Assembly (NCBI RefSeq): GCF_050958605.1
Contig: NZ_JBJHDO010000002.1
Coordinates: forward strand, 1-64,000
Length of the DNA: 64,000 bases
Source of the DNA: G016756615 sp050958605
GTDB lineage: Bacteria > Pseudomonadota > Alphaproteobacteria > Rhizobiales > Rhizobiaceae
Reading direction: 5' to 3'
Shown here one piece after another: positions 25,372 through 32,689 of the stretch (its first letter is position 1; each line of letters starts with the position of its first letter). The notes beneath the pieces were generated by a model. The model was not told where the DNA came from, ran no database searches, and was given only the letters and a program-made list of their open reading frames with translations. Made by a program: the position numbers and the translations under genes.

Positions 25372-27258
25372 ATGACCATCGCACCCAACATGCCGGCGCA
25401 GAAGGTCGTGGACGGTCACAGCATCAATGCCGACCTCACCAAGGGACCATATTTCTTCGACGGCGCCGACACGCTGGTGAAGCTCTTCCGCAAGCGTTGC
25501 GAGGAGCTCGGACCCAAGGTCGCGCATCGTGAGAAGGACTACGGCATCTGGCTGTCCTACACATGGACCGATTTCTACGAGCATGCACGGCTGATCGGCC
25601 TTGGGCTCGTGGCACTCGGCCTGAAGCGCGGCGAGGTTGTCTCGATCCTGTCGGAGGACAACAAGGAATGGATCTATGCCGATCTCGGCGTGCAGTCGGT
25701 GGGCGGCATCGTGTCCGGCGTCTACACGACCGACTCCGCCGCCCAGCTCAATTACCTGGTGAACGATTCCGACAGCCGTTTCCTGTTCGTCGAGAATGAT
25801 GAGCAGCTCGACAAGTTTCTGTCCGTCAAGGACGACATGCCCGGGCTGGTGAAGGTGATCGTGTTCGACCGCGATGGCCTGCATGGCTTTTCCGATGAGA
25901 AGGTTATTTTCCTGGATGATCTCTACCGCATAGGCCGCGACTATCTGAAGGAGAACCCGACCCGTTTCGAGGAGGAGATCTCGCGCTCACAGCCCGAGGA
26001 AATAGCCATTCTCGTCTATACGTCCGGCACAACAGGGCCGCCCAAGGGCGCCATGATCAGTCACAGCAATATCATATGCTCGATCACCGGAGCTTTGATC
26101 ACGCTGCCGGTTAAAAATACGGACGAGCAGGTCTGCTTCCTGCCGCTCTGCCACATACTGGAGCGGCTGATCAGTGTGTTCATTCCGATCGGACTGAACT
26201 CGACGGTGAATTTCGCCGAAAGTCCCGAAACCGTCTTCGACAATATCCGGGAGGTGAGCCCGCACGTCTTCACCGCTGTTCCTCGCGTGTGGGAGAAGGT
26301 CTATTCCCGCGTCACCATCATGGCGGGCGAAGCAACTCCAATTGGCAAATGGGCTTACGCCCGGGCGGTCGCGGCCGGCATGAAACGGGCAGCCTATCTG
26401 GAGGAAGGCCAGCCGGTACCGTTCGGCGTCAAGGCGACCTACGGCTTTTGGGACTTCATGGTGCTGGGCAATCTGCGCCGCATGCTCGGCCTCGAAAGGC
26501 TGCGACGCGGCACGACGGGCGCTGCGCCGATCTCGCCGGACCTTCTCAGATGGTACAAGGCGATCGGCGTCACCTTGTTGGAGGGTTACGGCATGACCGA
26601 AAGCTCCGGCGTCATCTCGCTCAACACGATGGAGGAGTTCAAGACGGGAAGCGTCGGCAAGGTCGTGCCGGGAAGCGAGCTTCGCATAGCCCCCGACGGC
26701 GAGATCCAGTACCGCGGCGGAAACGTATTCCGGGGATACTGGAACAAGCCGGACAAAACCGCGGAGACGATCGTCGACGGCTGGCTGCGCACCGGAGATC
26801 TCGGGCGGATCGACAATGAGGGCTTCCTCACCATCACTGGCCGGGCAAAGGACATCATCATCACCGCCGGCGGCAAGAACATCACTCCGGCCGAGATCGA
26901 GAACCGCCTGAAATTCTCGCCCTACATCGCCGACGCCGTCATCATCGGCGACAGGCGCAAGTTCCTGTCGGCGCTGATCATGATCGACCAGGAGAATGTC
27001 GAGAAGTTCGCGCAGGACCGGCGGGTGCCGTTCAACGATTTCCGCTCGCTCTGCGCCGCCCAGGAGGTGCGGGATTTGATCGCGGGTATCGTCGCTGAAA
27101 CGAATGGCCAATTCGCCCGCGTCGAACAGATAAAGGATTTCCGCTTGATCGATGTGCTGCTCACCGCGGAGGACGAGGAACTGACAGCCACGATGAAGCT
27201 GAAGCGGAGCTTCGTCGAGACAAAGCACAAGAAGCTGATCGACGAAATGTACGGATGA
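25372..27258 (+). CDS. AMP-forming long-chain-type acyl-CoA ligase
   Basis: A 628-residue adenylate-forming enzyme. The AMP-binding motif YTSGTTGPPKGAMIS starts at residue 216, GYGMTESSGVISLN follows, then GWLRTGDLGRIDNEGFLTIT and GRAKDIIITAGGKNITPAE near the C-terminus. Length and sequence resemble the FAA1/FadD15 subgroup of long-chain ligases. It activates a carboxylic acid to its CoA thioester with ATP. In this locus it is the natural entry step, comparable to LvaE. The start has AGGAGG upstream (GGGAGGATAATCAC before ATG). It is followed by the binding-protein gene. Confidence 0.93.
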   Translation: MTIAPNMPAQKVVDGHSINADLTKGPYFFDGADTLVKLFRKRCEELGPKVAHREKDYGIWLSYTWTDFYEHARLIGLGLVALGLKRGEVVSILSEDNKEWIYADLGVQSVGGIVSGVYTTDSAAQLNYLVNDSDSRFLFVENDEQLDKFLSVKDDMPGLVKVIVFDRDGLHGFSDEKVIFLDDLYRIGRDYLKENPTRFEEEISRSQPEEIAILVYTSGTTGPPKGAMISHSNIICSITGALITLPVKNTDEQVCFLPLCHILERLISVFIPIGLNSTVNFAESPETVFDNIREVSPHVFTAVPRVWEKVYSRVTIMAGEATPIGKWAYARAVAAGMKRAAYLEEGQPVPFGVKATYGFWDFMVLGNLRRMLGLERLRRGTTGAAPISPDLLRWYKAIGVTLLEGYGMTESSGVISLNTMEEFKTGSVGKVVPGSELRIAPDGEIQYRGGNVFRGYWNKPDKTAETIVDGWLRTGDLGRIDNEGFLTITGRAKDIIITAGGKNITPAEIENRLKFSPYIADAVIIGDRRKFLSALIMIDQENVEKFAQDRRVPFNDFRSLCAAQEVRDLIAGIVAETNGQFARVEQIKDFRLIDVLLTAEDEELTATMKLKRSFVETKHKKLIDEMYG

Positions 27259-27408
27259 GGCGGAGAAACGCCCAGCCGCAAACCGCATTTGGCAGCCAGG
27301 TGGAACTCTGCTTGGCATCGCGAAACGCGGAAAAGAAGAGATAGAGCCTCTTACGTCCGTTGGACGCACGGCGCTCTTGGGAACTGAAACACCACGGAGG
27401 AGCTTGCA

Positions 27409-28572
27409 ATGAAATCTGCAATAAGAAATTCGATCCTGGCGCTCGGCCTTGCCGCCGGCATGGCGTCGGCTGCCTATGCACAGCAGGGAGTTACGGACAC
27501 CGAGGTTCGGATCGGCTCGAATGGCGACCTGTCGGGCGTCTTCGCTCCCTTCAACGTGCAGGCCATCAAGGCGGCCCAGCAATATTTCGACGAAGTCAAC
27601 GCGGCCGGCGGGGTGCACGGACGCAAGATCAAGTTCATCGTCGAAGATCACGGCTACCAGGTGCCGAAGGCAGTGCAGAATTACAACAAGCTGGTGAATT
27701 CCGACAAGGTGTTCGCCATGATCCTCAATCTGGGAACGCCGCATGTGATTGCCGGCTTCAAGATGATGGAGCCTGCGAAGGTCGCGAACATCTCGCCGCT
27801 GACGGCCGCGCGCCAGATGATCGAGGGCGACGTCACCTACAAATATACCGGGCTGTCGTCCTACTACGATCAGATGAAGGCCGGCATCGAATTCCTTGCC
27901 AAGGAAAAAGGCGCCAAGGAAGTCTGCGCGATGTATTTCCCATCCGACTTCGGTCTCGAGGTCTATGAAGGGACGAAGGAAAAGGCAGAAGAGCTGGGTC
28001 TGAAATTCGCCGCGGAGACGACCCACAAGCCCGACGATCAGGATTTCGTGGGGTCGCTGACCAAGCTGCGCGACGCTGGCTGCGATATCGTGGCGACCGC
28101 GGTCGGTGTGCGGCAGACCATCGTCATTCTCGGCACCGCCAAGAAGCTGGGCTGGAACGATGTGGCGTTTATCGGCTCTTCCGCAGGCTTCAATACCGCC
28201 GTTGCCAAGGTGCCCGGCGGGGTGACGGAGGGCTATTACGCGGCGGCGGGCTGGTCGGACCTCGAGAATCGCCTGGGCACCGATCCCGAGCTCAAGAAAT
28301 GGGCCGAAAGCTTCAAGGCGGCAACCGGGGAGGATCCAGGCACCGCAGCCCAGCTCGGTCGCGCAGCGGCGGTTGTGGCGGTAAAGGGCCTGGAGGCCGC
28401 CGGCAAGGATCTGACTCCGGAATCTTTCCAGAAGGGCATGGAAACGCTGGAGTACGACGACCATATCCTCGACGCCCACATTAACTATGGCCCGGATGAT
28501 CATCAGGGTGGTGACATCATCGTCGTCTCCAAGATCGAGGGCGGCGTGTGGAAGGAAGTCGGGCGTCAGTAG
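27409..28572 (+). CDS. ABC transporter substrate-binding protein (Liv type)
   Basis: A 387-residue periplasmic binding protein. The signal peptide is MKSAIRNSILALGLAAGMAS, with cleavage near AYA-QQ. The mature protein has the Peripla_BP_6 fold: TEVRIGSNGDLSG, YFDEVNAAGGVHGRKIKFIVEDHGYQ and KAVQNYNKLV. It belongs to the HAAT family together with the LivHMGF-like genes upstream. It sits at the end of the gene set, 150 bases after the ligase, so it may also have its own promoter for higher expression. The start has GGAGG upstream. Confidence 0.93.
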   Translation: MKSAIRNSILALGLAAGMASAAYAQQGVTDTEVRIGSNGDLSGVFAPFNVQAIKAAQQYFDEVNAAGGVHGRKIKFIVEDHGYQVPKAVQNYNKLVNSDKVFAMILNLGTPHVIAGFKMMEPAKVANISPLTAARQMIEGDVTYKYTGLSSYYDQMKAGIEFLAKEKGAKEVCAMYFPSDFGLEVYEGTKEKAEELGLKFAAETTHKPDDQDFVGSLTKLRDAGCDIVATAVGVRQTIVILGTAKKLGWNDVAFIGSSAGFNTAVAKVPGGVTEGYYAAAGWSDLENRLGTDPELKKWAESFKAATGEDPGTAAQLGRAAAVVAVKGLEAAGKDLTPESFQKGMETLEYDDHILDAHINYGPDDHQGGDIIVVSKIEGGVWKEVGRQ

Positions 28573-28584
28573 ACCATCGCGTAA

Positions 28585-28617
28585 CCAACGCCGCGCGAAC
28601 GATCCGCGCGGCGTTGG
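28585..28617 (+). terminator. Strong hairpin ending the rightward catabolic arm
   Basis: A 13-bp stem (CCAACGCCGCGCG with CGCGCGGCGTTGG) lies 13 bases after the binding-protein stop. No T-run follows, so it may stabilise the 3' end rather than terminate alone. Confidence 0.6.
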
Positions 28618-28720
28618 ACTGACATAATCGAGACGGGATCATACCGAGGGTTGTGGGCGGAGCCAACGGTGGACGATGATCAACGGCCACGACCACCAGT
28701 ATCAGGCCAGGCCCGCATTC

Positions 28721-29104
28721 CTAGCCCAAATCCGCATCTGGCCCTTCTCCCCTCCCTGCCAGCAGCCAGCATGAGCTTACCGCCAGTATGCCCGCCATTC
28801 TGGGAACAAGGTAGCTTTCAGGAATATCGCGGTCGCGTTCCCAATCGGACCATCGTTCCGCTGTGACACCGAGCTGATTGGCCGCATCCTCAATCGACAA
28901 CGCCGACAATGTCCGGGCAAGGCAAATGCGTCCTGCCGAAGTGTCGTCCACCGCGTCGTATTCATAGTTGCTTCGGATCAGAATTGCTTTGCTCCCTCGG
29001 TCGGCATCGATGCCCGGTTGCGGGCGAGCAGACGCAGCAGGCTCAGTGCGCCTATGTGTGCGCAGAGCATCCGGGAAATATACCCTAAAATCAACCCCAT
29101 TCAT
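28721..29104 (-). CDS. XRE-like helix-turn-helix protein
   Basis: A 127-residue protein whose C-terminal half resembles a Cro/C1-type domain: GRICLARTLSALSIEDAANQ, then LGVTAERWSDWERDRDIPES and LAVSSCWLLAGRGEGP, matching the R.ARallsleelA..lGvs...W Er pattern. The N-terminal half has no known domain. No good ribosome site precedes the ATG, so the true start could be internal. It is divergent from the betaine-type transporter operon across an AT-rich 210-bp interval and may regulate it. Confidence is moderate because of weak start signals. Confidence 0.55.
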   Translation of the reverse strand: MNGVDFRVYFPDALRTHRRTEPAASARPQPGIDADRGSKAILIRSNYEYDAVDDTSAGRICLARTLSALSIEDAANQLGVTAERWSDWERDRDIPESYLVPRMAGILAVSSCWLLAGRGEGPDADLG

Positions 29105-29314
29105 TCGGTAATGTCAGCTAGTATGCTTATATAAGGTATAATTCGTCGTTTGTATTATTTTCGGTTGCGCGCCAATTTAGTGTCAAAGCATAAACGAATG
29201 TTCTTACTTGAATTGTGGATTTGTTATTTTGTGATGATTTTACGCGGGTTGACCATCTGAGAATCATCCGCTAGGCCCGCCGCCGATACTGTTGGAAACG
29301 GAGACCACATAGGG
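29105..29314. promoter_or_regulatory. AT-rich divergent promoter region
   Basis: The interval is far richer in A and T than its surroundings, with runs such as TTATATAAGGTATAATTCG near 29130 and TTGTTATTTTGTGATG near 29220. It separates the XRE-like gene from the transporter operon and likely holds both promoters. Exact boxes are not assigned. Confidence 0.45.
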
Positions 29315-30334
29315 ATGATATCACGCGGAAAAGGCTTGCTTGCCGGATCAGTTCTTGCTGTCGCGGCATGGTTCTCACAGCCAGCTCTGGCTCAAGATAT
29401 CTCCTGCGGCACCGATCGAACGATAGACATCGCCGAGATGACGTGGCCGTCGGCGGCGGTGCTCGCGCATGTTCACGCCGCGATCCTGGAGAAAGGATTC
29501 GGCTGCAAGGTGGAGATCGTCACCGGCGATACCGTGCCGACAGCCTCGTCCATGCTATCGCGCGGCAGACCGGCGGTCGCGCCGGAACTGTGGACCAGCG
29601 TCATCAAGTCCTCCTGGGAGGAAGGGTTGCAGAACGGCAAAGTCGTCGAACTCGGCGATGCGATCACCGACGGCACCGTCGAGGGGTGGTTCATTCCTCG
29701 TTACGTTCAGGAGGCTCATCCGGAATTGAAGAGCGGGCCCGACGTGATCGCCAGGCCGGATCTTTTCCCGGACCCCGAAGATCCGAGCAAGGGACGGCTG
29801 TATTCCTGCCCGCCGGGTTGGGCTTGCGAGCTGTCGACCACGGCCTTGTTCAAGGCCTTCGACATGGGGGGAAGCTGGAATCTCTTCTCCGCCGGGTCGG
29901 GAGGCGCGCTGGACGCCTCGATCGCTCGTGCGTTCCTGCGCAAGGAGCCGATCCTTTTCTACTACTGGGGCCCGACTGCCGTTCTCGGCAAATTCGACGC
30001 CGTCCAGCTCGATCTCGGTGAGGCGAAGCCCGATGTCTATGCCTGCAATACCGACTCCGATTGCAGCAACCCACCGGCTGTGACGGCCTATCCGTCTTCT
30101 CCCGCGGTCGTGGGCGCCGCGCGATGGATCAAGGACGACGCTCCGACCATTGCCGAATATTTCTCGAAAGTCGGCCTGAGCAACGCGCAGATCAGTGAAC
30201 TGCTTGTCTATGGGGACGAGAACAAGGCCGATGCGGCGGCCACAGCGCTCAACTTCCTGAAGACCAAATCCGACATCTGGAGGAATTGGGTTCCCTCCGA
30301 GGTTGCCGAGAAGGTTCAGGCCAGTCTCGATTAA
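29315..30334 (+). CDS. proX: Glycine betaine/choline-type ABC substrate-binding protein
   Basis: A 339-residue periplasmic protein of the OpuAC/ProX family. Its signal peptide ends near QPALAQ. The mature part has IAEMTWPSAAVLAHVHAAIL and DTVPTASSMLSRGRPAVAPE, typical for quaternary-ammonium binding proteins, and several tryptophans that could build an aromatic cage. Cysteine pairs (SCPPGWAC, YACNTDSDC) suggest disulfides. It is the first gene of an X-W-V importer. Choline, betaine or proline betaine are candidate ligands; the sequence does not decide. The window also encodes sarcosine oxidase, which acts at the end of betaine breakdown. Confidence 0.88.
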   Translation: MISRGKGLLAGSVLAVAAWFSQPALAQDISCGTDRTIDIAEMTWPSAAVLAHVHAAILEKGFGCKVEIVTGDTVPTASSMLSRGRPAVAPELWTSVIKSSWEEGLQNGKVVELGDAITDGTVEGWFIPRYVQEAHPELKSGPDVIARPDLFPDPEDPSKGRLYSCPPGWACELSTTALFKAFDMGGSWNLFSAGSGGALDASIARAFLRKEPILFYYWGPTAVLGKFDAVQLDLGEAKPDVYACNTDSDCSNPPAVTAYPSSPAVVGAARWIKDDAPTIAEYFSKVGLSNAQISELLVYGDENKADAAATALNFLKTKSDIWRNWVPSEVAEKVQASLD

Positions 30335-30361
30335 TGATGTCGAATCGCCCTGACGAATGGG

Positions 30362-30409
30362 CCCCCTCCCATGCTCCCCGCCTTGCCGGGAGCATGGTCC
30401 GGGGAGGGG
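30362..30409 (+). terminator. Intercistronic hairpin between proX and proW
   Basis: CATGCTCCC (30370-30378) pairs perfectly with GGGAGCATG (30388-30396), extended by C-rich and G-rich outer arms. No T-run follows. It likely attenuates or protects RNA, so that the binding protein is made in excess over the membrane subunits. Confidence 0.55.
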
Positions 30410-30493
30410 ACGGGTTACCTGCAAGGCTGGCGGTTTCTGAAGAATCGTCGGGCTCACGCCTCCGCAATTCTCAATAACCGTAGATCGGGCTAG

Positions 30494-31366
30494 ATGTTTC
30501 CAGATTTCGTCGACACCAATCCCTGGCGGCGAGCCGTCGATGACGGCTTGAACTGGGTCGTGTCCAACTGGGGTGAGAGCTTCGAGGCCGGCGCACGGCC
30601 GCTTCTCATCCTTCTCAACGCGATCGAACATCTGCTTCTCGTCGCACCCTGGTGGCTGATCGTTGGGGTTGCCGTCGCCGCTGCCTGGCTCGCGACACGC
30701 CGCTGGCAGCTTCCGTTTGTCGTTCTCGGCGCGCTGGTTTTCCTCGGCATCATGGACCTATGGAAGGATGCCATGGCGACCACCGCCCTGATGCTGGCCG
30801 CCACCATCAGCGCCATCGTCATCTCGATTCCCGTCGGCGTGTGGATGTCGCGTTCATCGATGACGCGCCAGGTCGTCATGCCGATCCTCGATCTTATGCA
30901 GACACTGCCGAGCTTCGTCTATCTCATCCCTACGGTGATGATATTCGGTCCGGGCAAGATCCCGGCATTGATTGCCACAATCGTTTATGCGGCTCCGCCG
31001 CTTGCCCGCCTCACGGATCTTGGTCTTCGCTCGGTGGACCCGTCGGTGATGGAGGCGAGTCGAGCGTTCGGCACGACGCCGACACAGCGTTTGTTCGGGG
31101 TGCAGATCCCGTTGGCCCTGCCGACGATTCTCGCCGGGATCAACCAGACCACGATGATGGCGCTGGCTATGGTGGTGATCGCTTCGATGATAGGCGCAGG
31201 CGGTCTCGGCTATCAGGTGCTGCAGGGAATCGGCAGGCTCGAAATCAGCCGGGGCCTTTTCGCAGGTCTCGGCATCGTGGCGCTCGCCGTGGTGTTCGAC
31301 CGTGTGATCCAGGCATTCGGCAAGCGGCTACAGGCCCGTATCGGCGTATCGGAGGGGCGTCCATGA
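30494..31366 (+). CDS. proW: Glycine betaine-type ABC permease (ProW-like)
   Basis: A 290-residue inner-membrane protein with about six spans. The permease core has TLPSFVYLIPTVMIFGPGKI and the EAA-loop region VMEASRAFGTTPTQRLFGVQ that contacts the ATPase. Length and motifs fit the OpuAB/ProW family. It is 159 bases after proX, past the intercistronic hairpin, and its stop overlaps the ATPase start by 4 bases (ATGA). The role is uptake of a quaternary amine or similar compatible solute. Confidence 0.92.
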   Translation: MFPDFVDTNPWRRAVDDGLNWVVSNWGESFEAGARPLLILLNAIEHLLLVAPWWLIVGVAVAAAWLATRRWQLPFVVLGALVFLGIMDLWKDAMATTALMLAATISAIVISIPVGVWMSRSSMTRQVVMPILDLMQTLPSFVYLIPTVMIFGPGKIPALIATIVYAAPPLARLTDLGLRSVDPSVMEASRAFGTTPTQRLFGVQIPLALPTILAGINQTTMMALAMVVIASMIGAGGLGYQVLQGIGRLEISRGLFAGLGIVALAVVFDRVIQAFGKRLQARIGVSEGRP

Positions 31367-32403
31367 GCGGCGTTGGAACCGACCTGGCGATCCAGATCAA
31401 GGACGTCACGAAGATCTTCGGGGATTCCCCCGAGCGGGCGATGGATCTTCTGTGCCAAGGCAAATCGAAAGCCGACGTGCAGGCCGAAACCGGCCATGTC
31501 GTCGGGCTCGACGGCGTGTCGCTCGATGTCGCCAAAGGCCAGATTTTCGTGGTCATGGGCTTGTCGGGCTCGGGCAAGTCGACACTGATCAGGCATGTCA
31601 ATCGCCTCATCGAGCCGACAGCCGGCGAGATCCTTGTCCATGGAACCGATGTTCTCAAGATGAGCAGGGACGGTCTCAGGCAGTTCCGCCGCGACACCGT
31701 CACCATGGTGTTCCAGAAGTTCGGGCTTCTGCCCCACCGCTCCGTGATCGACAATGTCGCCTACGGGCTGGAGGTCCGAGGTGTCGACAAGGTAGCACGC
31801 GTCAAGGAAGCCGAGAAATGGATCGAGACGGTGGGGCTTTCCGGCTACCAGAATGCATGGCCCCGCCAGTTGTCGGGCGGTCAGCAGCAACGTGTCGGGC
31901 TCGCCAGGGCTCTTGCGATGAATACCGACATCATTCTCATGGATGAAGCGTTTTCAGCCCTCGATCCCTTGATCCGGTCGGGGATGCAGGATGAGCTCAT
32001 CAATCTCCAGAAAGCCCTGAACAAGACGATCCTGTTCATCACCCATGATTTCGACGAGGCATTGAAGATCGGCGATCGCATCGCCGTTCTCAGGGATGGC
32101 GCAGTTCAGCAGGTAGGCAAGCCCGAAGACATCGTGCTCAAACCGGCCAACGAGCATATCGAGGAATTCGTCCGCGAGGTGAACAAGGCACGGGCCATTC
32201 ACGTCCGCGCGATCATGGAAACGGGAGACGTCCCGCCTTGCGAGCTCTCGGTGCCAGCCGACACGCGATGCGAGGACGTCTTGCCGCTGTTTGCTGAACA
32301 CGACTGGGTTGGCGTGACCGATGAATCAGGCAGACAGATCGGCAGGATCACGGTCAAGCAGGTGATCAAGGCATTGGCACGGTATTCGCAAGGCGCCGGT
32401 TGA
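31363..32403 (+). CDS. proV: Glycine betaine-type ABC ATP-binding protein (ProV-like)
   Basis: A 346-residue ATPase with Walker A GLSGSGKST, signature LSGGQQQRVGLARAL and Walker B IILMDEAFSALDPL. The N-terminal extension DSPERAMDLLCQGKSKADVQ before the ABC core is characteristic of ProV/OpuAA proteins. The C-terminal ~90 residues form a shortened CBS-like regulatory region (LPLFAEHDWVGVTDESGRQI), which in relatives senses ionic strength. Overlap with the permease gene shows coupling. Repeat element B follows the operon. Confidence 0.93.
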   Translation: MSGVGTDLAIQIKDVTKIFGDSPERAMDLLCQGKSKADVQAETGHVVGLDGVSLDVAKGQIFVVMGLSGSGKSTLIRHVNRLIEPTAGEILVHGTDVLKMSRDGLRQFRRDTVTMVFQKFGLLPHRSVIDNVAYGLEVRGVDKVARVKEAEKWIETVGLSGYQNAWPRQLSGGQQQRVGLARALAMNTDIILMDEAFSALDPLIRSGMQDELINLQKALNKTILFITHDFDEALKIGDRIAVLRDGAVQQVGKPEDIVLKPANEHIEEFVREVNKARAIHVRAIMETGDVPPCELSVPADTRCEDVLPLFAEHDWVGVTDESGRQIGRITVKQVIKALARYSQGAG

Positions 32404-32484
32404 GGGCAGCTGGGATGCCGAGCGACTGCAACTTGGGCGGCTGCCGGAATTGCTTGCATCGGCCCCAAATCGCCACCCTATGGG

Positions 32485-32640
32485 ACCCCCCTCTGGCCTG
32501 CCGGCCATCTCCCCCTCAAGGGGGGAGATTGGCTGTCACGCATGTTGTCGCCAATCGTCGATGTGGCAGAAGAGGCGCCGGCACCAAAGCTGCCAATCTC
32601 CCCCCTTGAGGGGGAGATGGCCGGCAGGCCAGAGGGGGGT
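32485..32640. repeat. Paired-palindrome intergenic element B
   Basis: Inverted arms begin ACCCCCCTCTGGCCTGCC and end in the complement AGAGGGGGGT at 32640. Inner GAGGGGGAGAT-type palindromes match element A closely. The core holds GCCAATCGTCGATG at 32550-32563. It lies between the convergent proXWV-like operon and the RND pump gene, and fills most of the 286-bp gap. Confidence 0.9.
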
Positions 32641-32689
32641 GCTGTAGCGCGCGCCCTATAAAGAGCTGAAGTGCGCCGCCTACGGCCGC

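Noticed and set aside
25987..28503. 838-residue open frame on the minus strand
   Set aside because: It runs antisense across both the acyl-CoA ligase and the binding protein, crossing a gene boundary; typical GC-rich shadow.
14091..28572. Straight assignment of the locus as a levulinate (lva) operon
   Set aside because: Kinase, dehydrogenase, SDR and ligase types fit, but no LvaB-like partner or sigma-54 LvaR-type activator was found, and a Liv importer and MaoC are added; the substrate must stay open.
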